Part shown: one piece after another, positions 44,053 through 54,608 of the stretch
How the letters are laid out: each line of letters starts with the position of its first letter
How positions within the stretch are numbered: the stretch's first letter is position 1
DNA from: Lolium rigidum
Taxonomy: Eukaryota; Streptophyta; Magnoliopsida; Poales; Poaceae
NCBI RefSeq assembly: GCF_022539505.1
Contig: NC_061514.1
Span: 335,651,090 to 335,715,089, forward strand
Length of the DNA: 64,000 bases
Direction of reading: 5' to 3'
Program-made: the position numbers and the translations under genes
Notes under the pieces: model-generated
What the model was told of the DNA's origin: nothing
Database searches by the model: none
The model's input: the letters and a program-made list of their open reading frames with translations, nothing else

Positions 44053-45926
44053 TTGTTCCTCCAGGCACCCTCTTTGGTGCCCGGTTTCTTGCCGTCCGTC
44101 TTCGGCTCGGTCTTCTTTCTGATCACTTGTTCTTGTTTTCCTTCTGCCCCCCTCTCTCCTTCCTGTATTTCTACAGCAGTCGGCAGGTTTGTGCCCTCTA
44201 CAGAAGCTACATGAACATGAGCGTCCCTATTATAAACTAGGGACTCACTCATTACAGTTTTAGTATGCATATCTATCTGGTCTCCTATTCCAAAGCTAGC
44301 CCTAGCATTAGCGGCCTCCTCTAGTTCCATCAGTTTGCGGAGCCCTTCCTCTCCTAGGCATTCAACCATGTTGGGAACCTGCATCACAATTTTCTTCTTT
44401 TGTACTGGTGGCAGGGCGGTGCTGTCCTCCTCCTCACGCTGTCGCGTAGCCCCCAGGGTTACCCCTTGGGTTGTACGCTCTCCTGGTCCTTGTATGTTGG
44501 CCTTGGTCTCCTCTCTTGGGCGTCGCTTCCAAGTTGCATGGTCGCCTGTGAGGGCATTGGCGGCGCTGGCAACAGTCTGATCGTTGCCCTTCACAGTCGG
44601 AGCTTGATCAGGTTTGGCGATGTTGTTGGCGTTTTCGGTGTTGGGGCTTGTTGGAGGCAGCAGCTTGGTCGTGGGCGCCACGACAGTGGGTGTGGAGGAA
44701 GCACCCAAAATTTCAGGTGGTTCCAGGCCTGGTATTGAGGAGGAGTCGGAGCTGGTGCGCGAGTTGATGACGATTTTGGCGAGGGAGTTGTCGTTGGAGT
44801 TCTTGGTCATCGCGTTGGCGGTTGTAGTGGTGTCGTTGACCATGAGGGCGTTGTTGGTGTTCTTGTTGGCAGCAGCCTTGTCTTGCATCGATAGCATCTC
44901 CACCCTCTTCGCAACATGAGACACGATAGCGGTATGTCGTGTCTCACATGTCCTCGTCTTCCCAGCTTCCGCCTTCCAGCTTGAGCGCCATGGCAAGGAA
45001 TGGCTGGGTGCTTGCCTTTCTTGTCCGATGTACTCCGGGAGGAACCATTTTCTGATATCATGGCGGTCAGTAGGGGGTACACCAATAGAGGGGTTATACC
45101 TTGAGGTTTTGGGTGTCTCTGGTCTGTCGCAGTTCTGCTTGCTGTGTCCGATGAGACCACAGAAGAGGCAGAAGATGGGCAGCCTCTCATAGCGGAGAGA
45201 CACCATGACCTCCTCATCGGTGAACTCGTCCTCAATTGGGATGCCTCGGAGGAGTGGCCGTCCAAGAGGCATCAAGATACGGGCGCGAAGGATTTTGTCG
45301 CAGATGTCGCCGCGCGCGTTGTTGTCGATGCAGATGAACTCGCCCGTGCGCCTTTCGAGGTTCCTGGCTAGGGCCTTCGTCAGGAGGTAGAAGGGTATGC
45401 CCTTGTACTGCACCCAGATGGGCACGGAGTCGAATTGGGCAGTCTCCGGGTCCTCGCCTTCCTTGAGCTTGCGGATGAGCACGGCGTCGTCCTTGTATCG
45501 CCACGGGCCGCCGCAGGTGACATGCTCAAAATCACCTTCCTCAGAGAATTCGAGGACAAAACGTTTGTCAGCATATTGGTTTGTTTCAAGTGTTCCTCTC
45601 ACCTTCCAGACGTTGCACATGTAGTTGATCAGCTGCTTGGAGGTGATGGCGACGACGGAGAGGAGGACGCCTACAGCCAGGAGGCGAACCCGTGCGGTCC
45701 CTCGAGCCTTGGACATGTTGATGATGATGGGCTGCACCTCCTCTCCGGTTTCCTTCACCGTCATGGCCTGCTTGTCTTTGCGCTTCGCAGAAGAGCTTGC
45801 GTGGTCGATCAGGGTGCGGCTTGCTCCAGCAGCAGGTGCAGGGGTGCCGCTCAGCGTCGCTTCTTTTGGGGTAGCTTCACCGTCGAGGGCTAAGTGGTTG
45901 AGGCTAGTAGCTTGGTGCGTCGTCAT
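44049..45926 (-). CDS. LINE 2 ORF1: Gag-like RNA-binding protein
   Basis: I start it at ATG 45926 (MTTHQATSLNHL); the frame is open back to 46211 but that part looks like UTR. A Ser/Thr/Ala-rich N-terminus leads to the DUF4283-like fold (TSKQLINYMCNVWKV, FVLEFSEEGDFEHV, GGPWRYKDDAVLI). Then comes a CCHC_4-type zinc knuckle (CLFCGLIGHSKQNC), a long low-complexity Asn/Thr/Pro-rich tail, and a stop overlapping the ORF2 start by four bases. Such proteins coat the LINE RNA. The frame is uninterrupted. Confidence 0.82.
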   Translation of the reverse strand: MTTHQATSLNHLALDGEATPKEATLSGTPAPAAGASRTLIDHASSSAKRKDKQAMTVKETGEEVQPIIINMSKARGTARVRLLAVGVLLSVVAITSKQLINYMCNVWKVRGTLETNQYADKRFVLEFSEEGDFEHVTCGGPWRYKDDAVLIRKLKEGEDPETAQFDSVPIWVQYKGIPFYLLTKALARNLERRTGEFICIDNNARGDICDKILRARILMPLGRPLLRGIPIEDEFTDEEVMVSLRYERLPIFCLFCGLIGHSKQNCDRPETPKTSRYNPSIGVPPTDRHDIRKWFLPEYIGQERQAPSHSLPWRSSWKAEAGKTRTCETRHTAIVSHVAKRVEMLSMQDKAAANKNTNNALMVNDTTTTANAMTKNSNDNSLAKIVINSRTSSDSSSIPGLEPPEILGASSTPTVVAPTTKLLPPTSPNTENANNIAKPDQAPTVKGNDQTVASAANALTGDHATWKRRPREETKANIQGPGERTTQGVTLGATRQREEEDSTALPPVQKKKIVMQVPNMVECLGEEGLRKLMELEEAANARASFGIGDQIDMHTKTVMSESLVYNRDAHVHVASVEGTNLPTAVEIQEGERGAEGKQEQVIRKKTEPKTDGKKPGTKEGAWRNK

Positions 45927-47794
45927 CTTGGTGGTTTTGTGTCTGTCGGGATGATTGTGGTGCTGTACTGAACCTCCCCTGTTTATACTCATTCCGCCCG
46001 GGTCAAGGATCCAGCAAATGAATGTCCTCGCGGAAATCCATCCGAAAAGATCGCTAGCAGCCGTTGAGTGCGAGATTTTGCCCTCTTCAATAATCAGCCA
46101 AAATTGCTCTACAGCTTCCTTACTCTTGTGCATGCCTAATTCAAAATTTTCTCCAGGAATAGCAATCACGGTAGTCTCAAAGGGCCTTGTATCTGCCCTT
46201 AAAGCTGGCATAATAGTCGGGATTGAACCCTGAACTCTGAATCCCGTGAATCAGGACCCCAAAGTCCTCCTTCCCGGTCACTAGTCCACATGCGCTCGTT
46301 TCCACCGGGATTTGCTGACATGGCAAGATCAACCCTGGTATTATTGACTTGACAAATCCGAGCAGAGAATCTGCCCTTCCTCTCCGTCGGCTGAGCACTT
46401 TCACGAGCATAAAATAGGCACCTAAGATTGAGGCGCTGTAATCGTTTGCCACCTTCCAGAGCTCGCGGCCGCCATCACCGCGTTTGTCAAGTTGTTCAGC
46501 ACCGATGGCGTTCGAAGCAAAGTCTCCCGGCGCAAGTCATGCCTAATCAGCAACTTCGGGTACTGCAGCTGCTGACGAGGTGCACACCGCCAAGACACTC
46601 CTGGTCGAGTGGCCTGCGTCGCTGCCAATGGCCGCTGACAGCAATCCCTCGCCGGCGGAGGCCAAGGGACGTGCGTCTCTCTGCTCCCACGCTGTGCGGG
46701 CCTAGCTCGCTGAAATACTTTTCACCGAGCAAAGATAAGAAGCTAACTAGTACTAGTTGATTTACATACAGTATCTAATCAATCGATTCTTAGTGAGCAA
46801 ATTGCACATACATCAAGAACTTGTAAAAAAAGACTCGCGTCAGGAACAAGCAAGAAAAATACTCGCACCAAGCAAGCCAACGAGTTGGTGCAAGCTAGCG
46901 AGTTCAGTACGTGTGCATCTCTACTCTAGATCTGGAGTTTTGGACGCGGGTGCCGTTGCGCGGGATGGGGAACGCCGTCTCCACTTTTGCTCGGATCAGA
47001 AGCCTCGTCTCTGCTCTGTACGGGACGCCATGCTGCTGGTCGGAATAGGTGCGCCTGTCCTTGAGCTATCGTGGAGAGAGACGGATGAGACATGGTAGAA
47101 GAATGGCGCACGACGCTACATCGGAGAGAATAGATCAAAGAGAAAGAAGATTAAGAAAGGAGGAGATGAAGAAGCATGACATGCGGGACAGGGATTCCAT
47201 CGATAGCCATCAGACTGCGGAGCAATCCCACCGTTTGGTAACTACCCAAATGTTACTTTAGACCGGAAAAGAGGAGTTTAGGGTGCTCATTTCCGGGATT
47301 CAGAGTTTAGGGTTTGATTCCGACACCCTCTATGAGTTCAAGGTTTATTTCAGACTTTACTCTAGTCTGTGTATAGCTGCTAAGGAAGGAGATTAGGGGA
47401 ATTATGGTGATTTCGCGATCAGTAGTTGGTACCTGCTCAATCCGGTCGTCCGCAAGGATTGCGCGCTCCGCGGAATCCTCTTTCTTTGTCGGCTGAGCGT
47501 GATTGGCGCGAACGAGCCCAAGATTTCCTCCGTCTTCTTGCTTGATTTGGGAGATTGGGCACTCGATCCTGCTGCTCTGCTTTAGGAAGGATTCGGATTT
47601 TAGGAAGGATTCGGATTTTGATTGGAAATAGGCTAGGCTTTTTCTTGGATTTGGGGATTTCCTGATGATATCTCTCAATCTATCTCTAGTGTCCCAGGGA
47701 AAGAAATCCGATTCGAGGGACCGGTTGGCCGGGGGTCGTGAGGCGCTCTTCTCTGCCTCAATCTCTCTCTCCCTTTCGTGGTCATCAGCGTGGC
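45927..47794 (-). other. LINE 2 5' region, no supported gene
   Basis: GC-rich leader expected to hold the internal promoter. The outer 0.4 kb (47330-47794) and the inner 0.3 kb look like LINE leader. The 46214-47326 block between is bounded by inverted repeats and may be a separate insertion. ORFs here are short and on both strands. Confidence 0.55.
46214..47326. repeat. Inverted-repeat-flanked block, possible MULE-like insertion
   Basis: The left arm (46214-46244) and the reverse complement of the right arm (47296-47326) agree at most of about 31 positions (shared core CTCTGAATCCCG). Weaker similarity extends about 40 bp further inward. No clean target duplication was found. Confidence 0.4.
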
Positions 47795-47807
47795 CATGAA
47801 GGCAATT

Positions 47808-48063
47808 CGTTAAGCAGCATACCTTTGTTTGTCAAGGATGAATCAAACCCCATCGCCCCTTTACATCCAGAATTCGTTTGAGCTCCATTTGTCTTGTCCA
47901 AAAAATTACATTTAGATTGCTCCAACGAGCCAGTAACCATGGGCTTTAGCGTATTACCTACAAAGGATGTGCTCTCCTCAGTAACCCAGCAAGAGTGATT
48001 AAGACCAGATTCGGAATTCACCTCAGAATATAATTTAGAACAAAGAAAATTACCATCTCCACG
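47808..48063 (-). pseudogene. LINE 1 ORF1, 5' preserved part
   Basis: Frame open from the first base of the element (48063), including an internal Met at 48021, and broken by LINE 2 at 47807. Sequence is polar with Ser, Asn and Gly. The true ORF1 start is missing (5' truncation). Confidence 0.65.
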
Positions 48064-48079
48064 AGGGGCACCTGCTTAC

Positions 48080-48244
48080 CCTCTCCACGGTGGTCTCGAT
48101 GGAGGTGGACCTGGCGGTGCCGGAGACGGCGCCGTTGGTCCCGCCGTAGTCGCGCGCCTTGGCCGTGGATCCGTCCGAGCCATGCAGCACCGTCGCGGAA
48201 GCTCCTTCGCTGGACGGCGAGGAGGCTCCTTCATTGATCTCTTT
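48080..48244 (-). pseudogene. UPF0114 gene exon 1, 5' end missing
   Basis: Minus-strand frame, 55 codons, ending SIETTVER directly at a GT donor; the next exon begins VIFDF in the same phase. The exon is Ser/Gly/Thr/Ala-rich, like the region after a transit peptide (GASATVLHGSDGSTAKARDY). There is no in-frame ATG: going upstream the frame meets TAA at 48245-48247. An out-of-frame ATG at 48231-48233 gives a different peptide that ends inside the intron. Either the exon is 5'-truncated or an upstream exon is out of view; truncation seems likelier. Confidence 0.7.
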
Positions 48245-48497
48245 TTATATAGTGCACGTTCAGTAGGATTCGGTACAAGTTCGATACAAATACGTGTACG
48301 TACAATCCTATCTCTAACACAGCGATCGTCTTTCAAAGCAACAGCAGACATGATCTGCGGACTTTTTCTTACTTTCCAAACTCCAGCTCAAAAGGAACTC
48401 GAAAAAAAAAAGGAACTCGATCTCGATCCCGCAGCGGGCTAGGTCCAACAATTGCCGGACATGGCATCGACATCATCGAGCTGCCCGGCGGAGAAAA
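48245..48497. other. Short sequence between UPF0114 exon 1 and copia element A
   Basis: Includes TATATAAAAAG on the minus strand (48242-48252), 5' of the exon, which could be a TATA box or chance AT. Otherwise nothing recognised. Confidence 0.4.
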
Positions 48498-49190
48498 TGT
48501 TGAATGTAGATGGGCTGCAGTCCAGTAAGGCAGCCCATATAATCTACAATTCCTGAAATCTCAAGGCCCATCACGTTGGCAGCTTGGGACAGCCTTGGGG
48601 GACAAAGTTTAGTCCCACATTGCTAGTTGGGAGTGAGTTGGAGTGGTTTATAAGGGCTGCTGTTCTAGTCATTCCAAGTGAGTGAGAATAGAAGGAGCCC
48701 TCGCGCATTCCTCCTCCTCCGCCCGTCCCGCCTCGCACGTCGCGTTTCGTGACTCGAGTTCGAGTTCGAGACACACTCAAGGAAGCCTAAATTTTTGCTT
48801 GGTGCACCAACTGTGTTGGGTACGTGTCGGCCTGCATGTGCATGCTCGTCGCGTGTCCCTGGCTTCCTACGCGTGGCAACGCGGTCGGGGCGGCTCTCCT
48901 CCCAGGCTATACAAGGAGACTGATCAGATCAGGAAAACAGTGCTCTTAGATCTCTCTCTCTCTCTCTCTCTCTCGCGAAGTTCCTTTGGCTGTGCTACTC
49001 TCTAGTCTTCCCCATCCCGGCGACTGCGTGCACAGCCGTCCGGGAGAGCAGGCCTCCGAAAACCCGTCCGTTAAGATCCTGCACCGGGAGACGGGCGATA
49101 AGGTTTTTGGGGAGCGTCTCGGCGCGACCGCTCGGCTGTCGTTCGTCTTCTTCATCGACGGTTCGGCTGCTTCATCGACAGATCCGACTA
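48498..49190 (+). repeat. Copia A 5' LTR (and leader); right limit uncertain
   Basis: Begins TGTTGAATGTAGATGGGCTG, matching 53905 onward with few differences. TATA box TTTATAAG at 48647-48654, also present at 54054-54061. A CT microsatellite at 48952-48975 is longer than in copy B (54379-54389). Confidence 0.7.
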
Positions 49191-49194
49191 CACC

Positions 49195-50300
49195 ATGGGT
49201 GACATCAACAACTCCCATGGTGGTGGTGGTGCTGCTGCTGGTGCGATCTTCCCGGTCGCGATGTACGTTCTTTTCCTCTCCTACCTTGCACTGCTACTTG
49301 TACCATGTTCAGATCTGATGCATGTGCTTAGTCTGATGTGTATGGTTAAGTATGCTTGTGCATCTGTAATGTTGCTTTCGGTAATTAAACTCACACGGAA
49401 ATTGCTTAATAATCCAACAATCCAAAAACCTTATGTGCATAGGCAATTTTTACCGTCTGGTTTTGCTGCTGCGCTCAAACCGAGCCCTTTTACGGGTTCT
49501 CATTTCAAGAGATGGCAGAGTAAGACCCTCTTGTGGCTCACTTCTATGGGCGTGCACCGAGTTGCGGAAGGTACTCCCAAAGGTCCGCTTACTCCTGACG
49601 AGGATAAAGCGTTCGGGGATGCCACCGTAATCTTTGTGGGTGCCGTCCTAAGTGTGCTTGGAGACAAGTTGGTTGATGCTTATCCGCACATCCGAAATGG
49701 GAAGAAACTGTGGGATGCACTGGACGCTAAGTTTGGTGCTGCCGATGCCGGAGGTGAACCGTATGCTATGGAGCGGTTCAATGACTACGTAATGGTTGAG
49801 AACCGATCCGTAGTAGAACAGGCTCATGAGATACGAGATCATGCCAAAGGAACTTGAGCTCCTCAAGTGTGTGCTACCGGACAAGTTTGTCGCGGGATGC
49901 ATTGTCGCTAAGCTTCCCCTTCATGGAGGAACTTTGCCACTTCCTCGAAACATCGGAGGCATGAGTTTTCTCGTTGAGAATATCATGGGCTCTCTGGATG
50001 TTGAGGAGAAGGCGAGGGCAAAAGACAAACACACTCGGAGGAACCGATGGACGTTCGCTGCCAATATGGTGCGGAAAAATGCCCACAAGTCCAAGGGAAA
50101 GAACAAGGGAGTCTCCCGGACTACCAACTTCAAGAAGAAGGGGAAAACGGAGAAGAAAGACCCTTCGTCGGGTGTGTGGCGAGACGGGCCATTGGGCCAA
50201 TCGTTGTCCACAACACAAAGGAAAGAAATGTCGCCGATGACGAACTCAAATTCCGTCAAGCATGGTCATTGGCAACACAGAGGAAGGAACTACAGGGTAT
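49195..50300 (+). pseudogene. gag: Copia A gag, with an in-frame intron
   Basis: ATG 49195 (MGDINNSHGGGG). A GT-AG intron is predicted at 49263-49442 (180 nt, no stop); spliced, the protein reads through FPVAM into QFLPSGF. Unspliced, it would add about 60 hydrophobic residues. Then comes the UBN2-like gag core (FTGSHFKRWQSKTLLWLTSM, VGAVLSVLGDKLVDAY, LWDALDAKFGAADAG) and, after a frame change near 49840, KELELLKCVLPDKFVAG, a basic region (KNAHKSKGKNKG), and a zinc knuckle in yet another frame (CGETGHWANRC). At least three frameshifts are present. Confidence 0.8.
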
Positions 50301-53271
50301 GGTAATATGTTACCTACTCGTTCTTTCGGTGTTTCAGCCCACGGAATGGTGGGTTGATACGGGTGCCAATGTTCATGTGTGTGCCGACATCTCCATGTTT
50401 ACCTCTTATCAGGCCCGAGGTTCCTCAGTAATGATGGGGAATGGGTTACATGCTACTGTTCGTGGTGTTGGCACGGTAGATCTGAAGTTTACTTCGGGAA
50501 AGATCGTGCAACTGAAGAAAACGTGCTGCATGTCCCTTCTATCAAGAAAAATCTCGTTAGTGGCTCCCGTCTTATGAAAGATGGGTTTAAGTTAGTGTTT
50601 GAGTCCAATAAAGTTGTACTGTCTAAGTATGGAACTTTTGTTGGAAAGGGATATGAATGTGAGGGAATATTTCGCTTCTCTCTAGAAGACTTCTGTGATA
50701 ATGTTGTGAACCATGTAAGCACTAGTGTTAATGAAACTAATGGTTGGCATTCACGACTTTGTCATGTTAATTTCGGTTGTATGAAGCGGCTTGCTGATAT
50801 GAGTTTAATTCCGAAATTCACCTTTGTCAAAGGCTCTAAGTGCCATGCTTGTGTGCAAGCAAAGCAGCCTCGCAAGTCTCACAAGCCTGCGAAGGAAAGA
50901 AACTTGGCACCACTAGAGCTCGTGCATTCAGATCTATGTGAGATGAATGGTGAGTTGACAAGAGGTGGAAAGAAATATTTCATGACTTTGATCGATGATT
51001 CCACTAGGTATTGTTATGTGTATCTCCTGAAATCTAAAGATGAGGCTCTTGATTTCTTTAAAATCTATAAGGCTGAAGTTGAGAATCAACTTGAAAGAAA
51101 GATAAAAAGGGTTCGGTCCGATCGTGGTGGAGAGTACTTTTCTAATGAGTTCAATTTATTCTGTGTGAAACATGGTATAATCCATGAGAGTACGCCTCCC
51201 AATTCCCCACAATCTAATGGGATTGCGGAAAGGAAAAAACCGTACTCTAACAGATTTGGTTAACGCCATGTTAGATGTTTCGGGTTTATCCAAGGAATGG
51301 TGGGGGGAGGCTATATTGACTTCGTGTCATGTCCTAAACCGTGTTCCAATCAAGAATAAAGAGATTACCCCTTATGAGGAATGGGAAAATAAAAGACCAA
51401 TACTCTCCTACCTACGAACTTGGGGCTGTTTGGCAAAAGTGAATTTGCCAATCACCAAAAGGCGAAAGCTTGGACCAAAAACCGTGGATCGTGTCTTTCT
51501 TGGCTATGCTTCCCATAGCATTGCTTATAGATTTCTTGTGGTGAAATCTGGAGTGGACGACATGAATGTTGGCACCATCTTTGAATCAAGAGATGCTACA
51601 TTCTTTGAGGATATATTCCCTATGAGAGATATGCATGGCATGTCTAGTTGGGAATCCGATCCAATACATGAAACTCCTATGGAGTCCGATGAGGAATCCG
51701 ATGATGAGAGTTCAGATTCGATAAAGATGACAATGAAGCTCCCACAAGGAGTAAGAGACAAAGGACCGCAAAGTCTTTTGGTAATGATTCCATTGTGTAT
51801 CTTGTGGATGATACTCCCACTACCATTTCGGAAGCTCTCGCATCTCCCGATACGGACTACTGGAAGGAAGCGGTTCAAAGCGAGATGGATTCCATCTTGG
51901 CTAATGGAACGTGGGAGTTAACTGAGCGTCCTTATGGGTGCAAACCTGTAGGATGTAAATGGGTATTTAAGAAGAAGTTTCGAGCTGATGGTACTATTGA
52001 GAAGTACAAAGCTCGGCTTGTAGCCAAAGGCTATACCCAAAAGGAAGGCGAAGATTTCTTCGATACCTAATCACCTGTGGCGAGATTGACCACCATTCGA
52101 GTACTACTGTCATTGGCTGCCTCACACGGTCTTCTCGTTCATCAAATGGACGTTAAGACGGCTTTCCTAAATGGAGAGTTGGACGAGGAAATTTACATGG
52201 AACAACTCGATGGTTTCGTACTACAAGGTCAAGAAAGAAAGGTGTGTAAATTAAAGAAATCTTTGTATGGTCTCAAACAAGCACCCAAACAATGGCATGA
52301 GAAGTTTGAAAGAACTTTGACATCTCGTGGGCTTTGTTGTCAATGAAGCCGACAAATGTGTGTACTACCGCCATGGTGGGGGTGAGGGAGTTGTCCTATG
52401 CTTGTATGTGGATGACATACTAATTTTGGGGACAAGTCTCAAAGTGATTGAGGAGGTAAAAACCTTCTTATCTCAGTGTTTCGAGATGAAAGATCTTGGA
52501 GAAGCTGATGTTATATTGAATATCAAGCTATCGAGAGATGAGAATAATGGGATTACACTTGTGCAATCTCATTATGTTGAGAAGGTGTTGAGCAGATTTG
52601 GCTATTCTGATTGCAAATCTTCTCTCACACCTTATGATCCTAGTGTCTTGCTTCGAAAGAATGAAAATGCAACTAGAGATCAATTGAGATACTCTCAAAT
52701 CATTGGTTCGCTCATGTATTTAGCTTGCGCTACGAGGCCTGATATCTCGTTTGCTGTGTGCAAACTTAGCCGGTTTGTGGCCAACCCGGGAGATGATCAT
52801 TGGCATGCTCTTGAGAGAGTAATGCGCTATCTAAAGGGAACCATGAGTTATGGAATTCACTATACCGGGTATCCAAGAGTACTTGAAGGGTATAGTGATT
52901 CCAATTGGATTTCTGATGCTAAAATGAAAGCCACAAGTGGATATGTTTTCACTCTTGGTGGTGGCGCTGTTTCCTGGAAGTCTTGCAAGCAGACCATCTT
53001 AACGAGGTAAACTATGGAAGCAGAACTCACAGCATTAGATACGGCTATTGTCGAAGCGGAATGGCTTCGTGAGCTCTTGATGGACTTGCCTATGGTTGAA
53101 AAACCAATACCGGCTATCCTCATGAACTGTGATAATCAAACTGTGATTATCAAAGTGAAAAGTTCTAAGGATAATATGAAAAGTTCCAAACATATCAAGA
53201 GGAGACTGAAGTCCGTCGAAAACGCGAAGAACTCCAGGAGTGATAGCATTGGATTATGTCCAAAGTGCTAA
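50300..53271 (+). pseudogene. pol: Copia A pol: protease, integrase, RT, RNase H
   Basis: Protease WWVDTGANVHVCA is at about 50345. The integrase N-terminal His/Cys region (WHSRLCHVNFGC to CHACVQAKQ) is at 50750-50870. The core acidic residues are in LVHSDLCEMNG, VRSDRGGEYFS and GIAERKK, where an extra A breaks the frame near 51235. Copia RT runs from about 51850 ([30 protein letters not shown]) with an in-frame TAA at 52068-52070. MDVKTAFLNGELDEEIYM, catalytic YVDDILILG and [10 protein letters not shown] follow. RNase H is at 52860-53271 with a stop near 53008. The frame changes many times, so no polyprotein can be made. Confidence 0.87.
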
Positions 53272-53904
53272 AAATCAGCGAGATCCTTTCACAAAAGGAC
53301 TATCAAGAAATATGATAGACCTTGCATCGAGGGAGATGGGTTTGAGACCTACTTGAGTTGCCGAGGGGGTAACCCAACCTATGTAATCGGAAATTCCGTG
53401 AAGTATGACCTGGGAAAACAAACCGGAGTAACTGAGTTGAGAGAAAATTTAATACTCCCACTCCGCTGCAGATGCAATTCTCTCATAGCTACTGTAAGGC
53501 AGGTTGACAATGTCTTAATGTGTGTTGAGCGGCTCTTGATGAGCGAAGACGTCGTCCTACAGGGCGATCTTTTGAAGGACACACCTATATGAGTGACACT
53601 ACTGGTCATAGTGTGGGAGATTTGGGTGAATATCTAGTAAGCTCATGAAGGGCCGAGGAGTATGACTTATAAGCTCCACCCGAGGGGAAGGCTATGGTAT
53701 CCTAGTACCGTGCCGGCATTGAGCGAAACTTGCTGCACAAAGACTGACAATTCAAGGCATAGTCCATTGTTCAGTTGTAGTTAAGCGTAGCACCTTGCCT
53801 AGGTGGAAGTTCAACTTAACAGTCTCCATCGAAGTGCGGGTATATTAAAACAGTGAATGGAACTAATGTGTCATCTGATGTGCATATGAGATCTGGTGGA
53901 GGAT
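53272..53904 (+). other. Copia A 3' untranslated region and purine tract
   Basis: Noncoding stretch after RNase H; the purine tract CTGGTGGAGGATT lies at 53892-53904, directly before the LTR. Confidence 0.6.
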
Positions 53905-54600
53905 TGTTGAATGTAGATGGGCTGCAGCCCAGTAAGGCAGCCCATATAATCTACAATTCCTGAAATCTCAAGGCCCATCACGTTGGCAGCTTGGGACAGC
54001 CTTGGGGGACAAAGTTTAGTCCCACATTGCTAGTTGGGAGTGAGTTGGAGTGGTTTATAAGGGCTGTTGTTCTAGTCATTCCAAGTGAGTGAGAATAGAA
54101 GGAGCCCTCGCGCACTCCTCCTCCTCCCCGCCCGCCCTCGCCTCGCCTCGTCACGCAAGCACGTCGCGTTTCGTGACTCGAGTTCGAGTTCGAGACACAC
54201 TCAAGGAAGCCTAAATTTTTGCTTGGTGCACCAAGCCGTGTTGGGTACGTGTCGGCTCGCATGTGCATGCTCGCCGCGTGTCCCCGGCTTCCTACGCGTG
54301 GCAACGCGGTCGGGGCGGCTCTCCTCCCGAGCTATACAAGGAGGCCGATCGGATCCGGGAAAACAGTGCTCTTAGATCTCTCTCTCTCGCGAAGTTCCTT
54401 TGGCTGTGCTACTCTCTAGTCTTCCCCATCCCGGCGACTGCGTGCACAGCCATCCGGGAGAGCAGGCCTCCGAAACCCCGTCCGTTGAGATCCTGCACCG
54501 GGAGACGGGCGATAAGATTTTTGGGGAGCGTCTCGGCGCGATCGCTCGTTCGCTGTTCGTCTTCTTCATCGACGGTTCGGCTGCTTCATCGACAGATCCG
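53905..54600 (+). repeat. Shared copia LTR (3' of A, 5' of B) and leader
   Basis: Matches 48498-49190. It follows a purine tract on its left and precedes a second gag on its right, so it joins the two copies. Confidence 0.8.
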
Positions 54601-54608
54601 ACTACACC

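Larger units (their letters stand above)
39840..47794 (-). mobile_element. LINE 2: L1-like non-LTR retrotransposon with RNase H, near full length, inserted in LINE 1
   Basis: Poly-A tail seen as T's from 39838, and the 13-bp duplication CATGAAGGCAATT at 39827-39839 and 47795-47807. The minus-strand order is a long GC-rich 5' UTR (with a 1.1-kb inverted-repeat-flanked block), ORF1 with DUF4283-like and CCHC domains, and ORF2 with endonuclease, RT, zf-RVT and RNase H. The duplication repairs the LINE 1 ORF1 frame exactly, proving the nesting order. Confidence 0.9.
35370..48063 (-). mobile_element. LINE 1: L1-like non-LTR retrotransposon, 5'-truncated, split by LINE 2
   Basis: Poly-A tail (as T's at 35370-35378 on the + strand) and the duplication AGGGGCACC on both sides (35361-35369, 48064-48072). 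Parts are 35370-39839 and 47808-48063. Contains the end of ORF1, an ORF2 with endonuclease and reverse transcriptase, and a zf-RVT-type C-terminus without RNase H. ORF1 is open to the very first base of the element, so the 5' part was lost at insertion, as is usual for target-primed reverse transcription. Confidence 0.88.
35278..48079 (-). other. UPF0114 intron 1, expanded by nested LINEs
   Basis: Acceptor CAG at 35278-35280 and donor GTAAGC at 48074-48079 (minus strand). Only about 83 bp at the 3' end and 6-7 bp at the 5' end, plus one target duplication, are intron; the rest is LINE 1 with LINE 2 inside. The ancestral intron is inferred at about 99 bp. Confidence 0.8.
48498..53904 (+). mobile_element. 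Copia A: Ty1/copia element, complete but mutated
   Basis: LTR start TGTTGAATG at 48498, gag at 49195, then protease, integrase, RT and RNase H in copia order, and a purine tract (GGTGGAGGATT) just before the next LTR at 53905. That LTR serves both as its 3' LTR and as the 5' LTR of copia B. Where the LTR ends (between about 48900 and 49190) is not clear because no standard primer site is visible. Confidence 0.85.

Noticed and set aside
46428..47261. Short ORFs in the inverted-repeat block within LINE 2
   Set aside because: Up to about 110 codons on both strands without recognisable domains; could be captured exons but I cannot support a gene.
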